Of a stretch of 8,719 nt of DNA, positions 4,627 to 8,719 are shown piece by piece. Within the stretch, counting starts at the first letter, position 1; every line of letters starts with the position of its first letter. Origin of the DNA: a bacterium UBP2_UBA4780. Lineage in GTDB: Bacteria > Edwardsbacteria > AC1 > EtOH8. Below the pieces are notes generated by a model. It made no database searches. It worked only from the letters and a program-made list of their open reading frames with translations, and was not told the origin of the DNA. The stretch lies in NCBI GenBank assembly GCA_002403115.1, contig DHHE01000086.1, positions 909-9,627 on the forward strand, read 5' to 3'. The translations under genes were made by a program, and so were the position numbers.

Positions 4627-7506
4627 CTAATACTCGCTTCCCAGCGAGAACGAGACCACCGGCCGGGGCTCTACCCGTGACAGGTCGGTGGGCCAGGCCA
4701 GGTCCAGCTTGATCAGGAACGGGTAAAGGTTTATCCGCACCCCGGTGCCCAGCGAGGCCCTCAGGTCCTCCAGGCGCAACAAGGCGGTCCCCTGGCGGGA
4801 GGCCCCCTGGAACTTTTTATCGTCGCTCCAGGCCGCGCCCATGTCGTAGAAGAAGGCCCCGCGGATGCCGTAGATCCCCAGCGGCGGGAAGGCCATCTCC
4901 AGCCGGTCGATGAACGGGAACCTCATCTCCAGGTTGGCCAGCGCCATCCTGGTTCCGTACATGGACTCGTAGCCGTAGCCCCTCAGGGTCTGGCTGCCCC
5001 CCAGATAGAAGCGCTGGGGGTCCGGGCCGACCGATGCCCCGCCCATCAGCCGGGCCGCCAGTCCGTAGCGGCGGGAGAGCCTCCAGTAGTTGCGCAGGTC
5101 GAGGAAACCGGTGGAGAAATCCAGGTCGCTGCCCCAGTCCCGGCGGCTGGCCTCGGCCGCCGCCAGCCACCTACGGCCCACCATCGGCCCGGTGTGACCC
5201 CACAGGGCGTCGTCATGGACCAGCATCAGGGTGGGGACGATGACCTTCAGGCTGGCGTCGGGCCGGGAGTAGTAGTAATAGCTCTGGCGGTAGTTGTTCC
5301 AACTGCCCACCAGGTCGATCCGCTGGTACTTGTTGAAGGGATAGGAGACGATGCCCTGGACGCCGTTGACCCTCTCTATGATTATGTCGTCGTTGGAGGC
5401 CAGGTAGTAGTTGTGGGACTGGTAATAGCTGATCCCGTAGTCCAGCCGCCGGGGCAGGTAGAAGTAGGTCAGCTGGTAGTCGGAGTTCTCCAGGTTGACC
5501 ACCATGTCGGATTGCCAGAAGAAGAGGTGGTTGCCCAGCATGTCGCTGACCGCTATCTGGGCCTGGCCGGCCACCCCGATCAGGGAGCTGTAGCCTATGG
5601 TGCCCCTGGCCCAGTCCACCGAGAAGCGCAGCGAGGCCGGCTTTCGCTCCAGCACCAGGCTGTCGCCGGCCGCCACCAGGATCTGGCCGGGCCGATGCCA
5701 TGAGGTGTCGCCGGCCGCCTCCCCGGCCAGGTCCACCGCCGGCTTGGACTCCAGTGGGTTCCTCATGATGCTGACGTTCCACCCGGTCTGGTGATAGCCG
5801 ATGAAGGCCAGCCGGCTGCCGTCCGACGACCAGTGCGGCTGGAGGCAGCCGGTCAGGGCGTTGGTCAGCAGGACGGGGACGCTTTCCGGGGCCGCCAGGA
5901 AAAAGATGTTGGGCACGCCCTGGAAGGTCGAGGCGTAGCTGATCCCGGACGGCGACCAGGTGGGATCGCCGGCCCGGTGCTCGTCCGGGGTGACGCAGGC
6001 CGGCTGAACGCTGCCCGGGCTTCCCTCGGCGCCAGCGGCCGCCGGCAGGGTAAAGAGGCGGTACCGCCCGAAACTCAGGGTCCCCGGGGGCAGGCTGTCG
6101 CCGGATATCGGGCGGTCGGACGAGAAGAGGATGGTTTCCCCGTCCGGTGACCAGCAGGGGTGGCGGTCGTCGTAGAAATCGTCGGTCAGCCTGACGAGGC
6201 CTCCCTCGAAGGCGCTGGTCAGGTAGAGGTCGGACTTTCCGTCCCTGAGCCCGCAGATGACGATCCGGTTGCCGGCCGGCGACCAGCTGGGAAAGTAGAT
6301 GCCGTCCAGATCCAGGCGGTGCTGCTTTATCATCCGGCCCCGGTCGGTGTCCACGATGTAAAGCCGGTCGCCGGTGGAGGACTTGGCGGCGAAGGCCAGC
6401 CACTTGCCGTCGGGCGACCACGTCAGCCCCCCCCGGAACCAGGCCAGGTGCATGGCCTCGAAATGCGAGGTCCTCTCCCCCTTGACCAGGTGGCTGATGA
6501 GGTGGCCGTCGATGCTGGAGATGACGTAGATTCCGGCGTAGCCGCCCTGGTCCGAGATGTAGGCGATCCTGTCGCCCTGGGGCGACAGCACCGGGCTCAG
6601 GTTGAAATACGACTCGTTCTTCCGGTGCTCGGTCAGCTGCTTGGCGAACTCCGGCAGCTCACCGCGGTCGGCCAGCGACGGCCAGTACTGGCGCTGGACG
6701 CTCCGCAACCATTCCTCCGACAGTTTCTCCAGGCTCAGCCCCAGCAGGGCGCGGCAGGTGCGGTCCATGCTGCGGGTGGTGCGCAGCATGTGGAGCATCT
6801 CGGAAATCTTCCTCTGGCCGTAGCGCTGGGCGATGTAGCGCATCACCGCCTGGCCCTCCTTGTAGACCAGGTAGCTGCCGCCGTAATTGTCCAGCTGTTC
6901 TATGGGGATCAGACGCTGGTTGACGGCCAGGTCCTTGATGATCATCTCCGACTCCGGGTCCCATCCCCGGGAGCAGTATTCGGCCAGCCCCTCGGCGAAC
7001 CACAGGGGTATGGACGACAGGCTCTGCCGCGACAGCACCGACTCCAGGGACTTACCGAAGAAGAGGTCGAACATGAAGGCGTGGACCAGCTCGTGGGTGA
7101 TGACATGCTCCAGGTCGGCGTAGGAGCCGGTGAAGGGCACCACCACCCGGTTCTTGAAGAGGGTGGTGAATCCGCCCACCGACTCCTCGATCAGCTCGGT
7201 GGTGATGTTGGTCTGGGCGAAGTCGTTGTGGGAGACATAGACCACCAGCGGCACCTTGCCGGTCAGCCGGTGGTTCAGCACCTTCGAAAGGTTGGCGGCG
7301 GCTTTCTCCGCCAGGCTGGCGGCTATCTCGGCCAGGCTGTCTCCGCCCTGGTAATGGTAGATGCTGAAGTTGGTCGTCTCCAGCTGGCGCCACCGGAAAT
7401 TGCGGTAGTTGACCTTGTTCTTCCCGAAATAGCCGTCCTGGGCCGTAACCCAGGAGGCCCCCAGGGCCAGTGCCGCCACCGCCGCCAGAAGCCTTTTCGC
7501 GCTCAT
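4627..7506 (-). CDS. Outer-membrane fusion: zinc peptidase domain, PD40 propeller and Omp85-like barrel
   Basis: A 959-residue exported protein with three parts. A signal peptide covers about 1-22 (KRLLAAVAALALG core, probable cleavage after VTA). Residues about 30-280 form a gluzincin-type peptidase domain like the peptidase MA family: the zinc motif HELVH at 138-142, a likely third ligand Glu172 in LWFAEGLAEY (168-177), and YKEGQAVMRYIAQRYG (215-230). Residues about 300-600 hold six TolB/PD40-type propeller repeats, marked by LSPQGDRIAYISD (307-319), WSPDGKWLAF (363-372), WSPAGNRIVI (408-417), WSPDGETILF (452-461), WSPSGISYAS (517-526) and WSSDGSRLAF (559-568). Residues about 625-959 look like an Omp85/BamA barrel, with FYLGGSQTLRGYGY (833-846) carrying the LRGY lid-loop motif and a terminal Tyr. 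GGGAGG lies 6 nt before the ATG. No POTRA domains are seen. The peptidase motif looks intact, but substrate and activity are unknown. Confidence 0.93.
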   Translation of the reverse strand: MSAKRLLAAVAALALGASWVTAQDGYFGKNKVNYRNFRWRQLETTNFSIYHYQGGDSLAEIAASLAEKAAANLSKVLNHRLTGKVPLVVYVSHNDFAQTNITTELIEESVGGFTTLFKNRVVVPFTGSYADLEHVITHELVHAFMFDLFFGKSLESVLSRQSLSSIPLWFAEGLAEYCSRGWDPESEMIIKDLAVNQRLIPIEQLDNYGGSYLVYKEGQAVMRYIAQRYGQRKISEMLHMLRTTRSMDRTCRALLGLSLEKLSEEWLRSVQRQYWPSLADRGELPEFAKQLTEHRKNESYFNLSPVLSPQGDRIAYISDQGGYAGIYVISSIDGHLISHLVKGERTSHFEAMHLAWFRGGLTWSPDGKWLAFAAKSSTGDRLYIVDTDRGRMIKQHRLDLDGIYFPSWSPAGNRIVICGLRDGKSDLYLTSAFEGGLVRLTDDFYDDRHPCWSPDGETILFSSDRPISGDSLPPGTLSFGRYRLFTLPAAAGAEGSPGSVQPACVTPDEHRAGDPTWSPSGISYASTFQGVPNIFFLAAPESVPVLLTNALTGCLQPHWSSDGSRLAFIGYHQTGWNVSIMRNPLESKPAVDLAGEAAGDTSWHRPGQILVAAGDSLVLERKPASLRFSVDWARGTIGYSSLIGVAGQAQIAVSDMLGNHLFFWQSDMVVNLENSDYQLTYFYLPRRLDYGISYYQSHNYYLASNDDIIIERVNGVQGIVSYPFNKYQRIDLVGSWNNYRQSYYYYSRPDASLKVIVPTLMLVHDDALWGHTGPMVGRRWLAAAEASRRDWGSDLDFSTGFLDLRNYWRLSRRYGLAARLMGGASVGPDPQRFYLGGSQTLRGYGYESMYGTRMALANLEMRFPFIDRLEMAFPPLGIYGIRGAFFYDMGAAWSDDKKFQGASRQGTALLRLEDLRASLGTGVRINLYPFLIKLDLAWPTDLSRVEPRPVVSFSLGSEY
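4633..4648 (-). other. Small hairpin at the outer-membrane gene / rsmD junction
   Basis: On the transcript CTCGCT and AGCGAG form a perfect 6-bp stem closed by a GGGA (GNRA-type) loop. It spans the last sense codons of the large gene, ends 3 nt before its stop and lies 10 nt upstream of the rsmD ATG. No U-run follows, so it is not an intrinsic terminator. It could hide the GGGAAG sequence from ribosomes until the upstream gene is translated. The sequence is seen; the role is inferred. Confidence 0.45.
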
Positions 7507-7512
7507 GTCGCC

Positions 7513-7518
7513 CCTCCC
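7513..7518 (-). promoter_or_regulatory. Ribosome binding site of the large outer-membrane gene
   Basis: GGGAGG on the minus strand, 6 nt before the ATG at 7506, within the 22-nt gap, which is the longest intergenic space in the window. This is among the strongest Shine-Dalgarno sequences here and suggests that the gene is translated independently of its upstream neighbour. Confidence 0.8.
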
Positions 7519-7528
7519 GTATGCTGCG

Positions 7529-7921
7529 TCAATACTCGGTGTGAAAGATGAAATCCAGCCAGGCCTCGCTGCGCGCCGCCCTTAGCCCGACCTCGCCCCG
7601 AACCGTCAGTCTGGGAAGAAGCTGGTACTCGACGGCGGCCGCCTGCTGGACGCTCCCGGCCGGCAGGCCCAGCGACAGGTTCAGGCTGAGGCGCTGCTCC
7701 CAGAAGCTCCGGTTCATCCGGAAATGGCGGGCGCCGACCACCACGATCCCCCAGTTCCGGGCCAGTTCCTGTATCTGGCTCAGCCGGAACTCCTCCATCA
7801 GCCGGTTGAGGTACGCCTGGTAGAAGACGTCCGAGGTGTCGGCCTCGGCCGCCGGCTGGGCCGCCAACGGGGAAGCGGCGGCGGCCAGGCAGGCCAGGCA
7901 TATGATGAGGGCGGCAGGCAT
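7529..7921 (-). CDS. Short secreted protein with outer-membrane-like beta C-terminus
   Basis: A 130-residue protein of unknown function. Residues 1-21 form a hydrophobic signal sequence, probably cut after SPLAA. It has no Lys or Arg in its n-region, which is unusual, and no proper lipobox despite Cys8 and Cys11. Residues about 32-55 look helical (VFYQAYLNRLMEEFRLSQIQ). From about 58 onward alternating residues suggest four or five amphipathic beta-strands: IVVVGARHF, QRLSLNLSLGL, QAAAVEYQLL, RLTVRGEVGL and WLDFIFHTEY. The ending, with a final aromatic residue, resembles the last strands of TamB (DUF490) or outer-membrane barrel proteins, but the protein is far too short to be TamB. The ATG directly follows the apt TAG, in the same frame, so no longer start is possible. 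The stop is 22 nt before the large outer-membrane gene, which suggests a functional pair. Confidence 0.8.
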   Translation of the reverse strand: MPAALIICLACLAAAASPLAAQPAAEADTSDVFYQAYLNRLMEEFRLSQIQELARNWGIVVVGARHFRMNRSFWEQRLSLNLSLGLPAGSVQQAAAVEYQLLPRLTVRGEVGLRAARSEAWLDFIFHTEY

Positions 7922-8449
7922 CTATTCCGAGGAATAATGGACCAGCGATTTCACCGGATATCCTTTCAGCTTTTTCCTGCCTCCCAGGAAATCCAGCTCC
8001 ACCACGAAGGCCAGGCCGGCAACCCGCCCCCCCAGCCTTTCCACCAGCCGGGCCGCGGCCAGGGCCGTCCCCCCGGTGGCCAGCAGGTCGTCAACGATCA
8101 GCACCCTGCGGCCCGGCCGGACCGCGTCGCGGTGCATCTCCAGCGCGTCCCGGCCGTACTCCAGGGCGTAGCTCTGGCGTATCTTGGCGGCCGGGAGCTT
8201 GCCTGGCTTGCGTACCAGGATGACTCCCCGTCCGAGCTTGTGGGCCAGGGCCGAGCCGAAGGCGAAGCCCCGGGACTCGATCATGGCCACCGAGTCGAAC
8301 TTGAGGCTCCCGACGGCCCGGGCCAGCTGGCTGACGGATTCCCGGAACGCCCCGGGGTGGGCCAGCAGGGTGGTGACGTCCTTGAATCCGATCCCCTTCT
8401 TGGGGAAATCCGGCACCTCGCGGATGTGCTTCTTCAGGGACAGGGCCAT
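7922..8449 (-). CDS. apt: Adenine phosphoribosyltransferase
   Basis: Apt converts adenine and phosphoribosyl pyrophosphate to AMP in purine salvage (cytoplasm). The 175-residue length is normal for the family. Visible features are the N-terminal IREVPDFPKKGIGFKDVT (9-26), the flexible-region motif IESRGFAFGSALA (57-69), VRKPGKLP (79-86), and the PRPP-binding loop VLIVDDLLATGGTA (116-129) with the two adjacent aspartates. The C-terminal region FVVELDFLGGRKKL (148-161) also fits the family. The ATG is preceded by AGGAG with 5 nt spacing and lies 10 nt after the acyP stop. The TAG stop abuts the ATG of the secreted protein gene. Nothing looks degraded. Confidence 0.97.
   Translation of the reverse strand: MALSLKKHIREVPDFPKKGIGFKDVTTLLAHPGAFRESVSQLARAVGSLKFDSVAMIESRGFAFGSALAHKLGRGVILVRKPGKLPAAKIRQSYALEYGRDALEMHRDAVRPGRRVLIVDDLLATGGTALAAARLVERLGGRVAGLAFVVELDFLGGRKKLKGYPVKSLVHYSSE
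7923..7936 (-). other. Small hairpin at the apt / secreted protein junction
   Basis: On the transcript TATTC and GAATA form a 5-bp stem with a CTCG loop, covering the apt stop codon and the only purine-rich sequence (GGAATAG) before the next ATG. It may couple translation of the secreted protein to apt. The stem is short and AT-rich, so it may be weak. Confidence 0.3.
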
Positions 8450-8454
8450 GATCG

Positions 8455-8459
8455 CTCCT
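8455..8459 (-). promoter_or_regulatory. Ribosome binding site of apt
   Basis: AGGAG on the minus strand, 5 nt before the apt ATG and directly after the acyP TGA. It confirms the apt start at 8449. Confidence 0.8.
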
Positions 8460-8719
8460 TCAATGTTTGATGTCGAACGACGTATATTGTCCGGTGGGGG
8501 TTCCCCACTCAGACTCCAACCGTTCCACCACGGCGCCGGGCGGGCCCTCTTCCAGCAGGCGCAGAAGCTCCCTCGACTCGGGCTCGCCTCCCTCGGCCTC
8601 CACCTCCACCGAGCCGTCGGCCAGGTTACGGACGTATCCGGACAGGCCGAGTTTCCGGGCGTGGCGGACGACGAAGTAGCGGTAGCCCACGCCCTGCACC
8701 AGGCCGCTGACCCTGGCCC
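8460..8719 (-). CDS. acyP: Acylphosphatase (C-terminal part, start beyond right edge)
   Basis: Acylphosphatases are small cytoplasmic enzymes, about 90 residues long, that hydrolyse acyl phosphates. The frame is open to the right edge, giving ARVSGLVQGVGYRYFV, which is the family N-terminal signature. Its Arg in VQGVGYR binds phosphate, and the catalytic Asn lies in YVRNLADGSVEV. The C-terminal end TSFDIKH matches the family's final strand. A GTG at 8699 falls inside the signature and is not the real start. The true start lies a few codons beyond base 8719, so only a handful of residues is missing. Its stop is 10 nt before apt, consistent with co-transcription. Confidence 0.95.
   Translation of the reverse strand, partial: ARVSGLVQGVGYRYFVVRHARKLGLSGYVRNLADGSVEVEAEGGEPESRELLRLLEEGPPGAVVERLESEWGTPTGQYTSFDIKH

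Noticed and set aside
5213..6421. 402-codon minus-strand frame inside the outer-membrane gene, in another frame
   Set aside because: It is Arg-, Pro- and Gly-rich with no signal or motif; it is an out-of-frame reading of the propeller and barrel codons.
6160..7551. 463-codon open frame on the plus strand opposite the large outer-membrane gene
   Set aside because: It is an antisense shadow of GC-rich coding sequence: rich in Gly, Val, Gln and His, with no domain or motif, while the minus strand has clear domains throughout.
7503..7901. 132-codon minus-strand frame overlapping the secreted protein gene
   Set aside because: Arg/Gly/Pro-rich shadow frame; the alternative frame has a signal peptide and beta-strand pattern.
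8697..8699. GTG as the acylphosphatase start
   Set aside because: Upstream codons to the window edge encode ARVSGL, part of the family signature, so the gene begins further right.

Overview
All genes in this window read on the minus strand. There are eleven: nine complete and one cut by each window edge. In transcription order (right to left) they are acyP (partial), apt, a short secreted protein, a 959-residue outer-membrane protein, rsmD, coaD, obg, a HEAT-repeat protein, dprA, a DUF4126 membrane protein and a DUF362 protein (partial). Neighbours are separated by at most 22 nt or overlap by 4 to 14 nt, and only about 54 bases of the window lie outside genes. There is no stretch without a gene worth describing, no room for an internal promoter or terminator outside coding sequence, and no tRNA, rRNA, mobile element, CRISPR or long repeat that I can see. 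The likeliest layout is one long co-transcribed cluster that extends past both ends.

The DNA is GC-rich (around two thirds by eye). Signal peptides, an Omp85/BamA-type barrel and C-terminal aromatic residues on two exported proteins indicate a two-membrane (diderm) bacterium. The housekeeping proteins are clearly recognisable, but several family signatures are altered (DprA, RsmD, CoaD). That fits a deep-branching or uncultivated lineage better than a well-studied proteobacterium. I cannot name the phylum from this alone.

Right third (about 7,500-8,719): acylphosphatase, adenine phosphoribosyltransferase (purine salvage), and a 130-residue secreted protein whose end resembles the final beta-strands of TamB-like or other outer-membrane proteins. 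Middle (4,627-7,506): one polypeptide joining a signal peptide, a gluzincin-type zinc peptidase domain (HELVH), a six-repeat TolB/PD40-like propeller and an Omp85-like barrel with the LRGY motif. This is the most unusual gene here, and with the small secreted protein upstream it forms a plausible envelope pair.

Left half: rsmD (16S rRNA methylation), coaD (coenzyme A synthesis), obg (ribosome-assembly GTPase, TTG start), an uncharacterised HEAT-repeat protein wedged by overlaps between obg and dprA, dprA (DNA uptake and recombination), a DUF4126 multipass membrane protein and the start of a DUF362 protein. The functions do not form one pathway. The grouping looks like a growth-linked housekeeping operon with envelope genes embedded in it.
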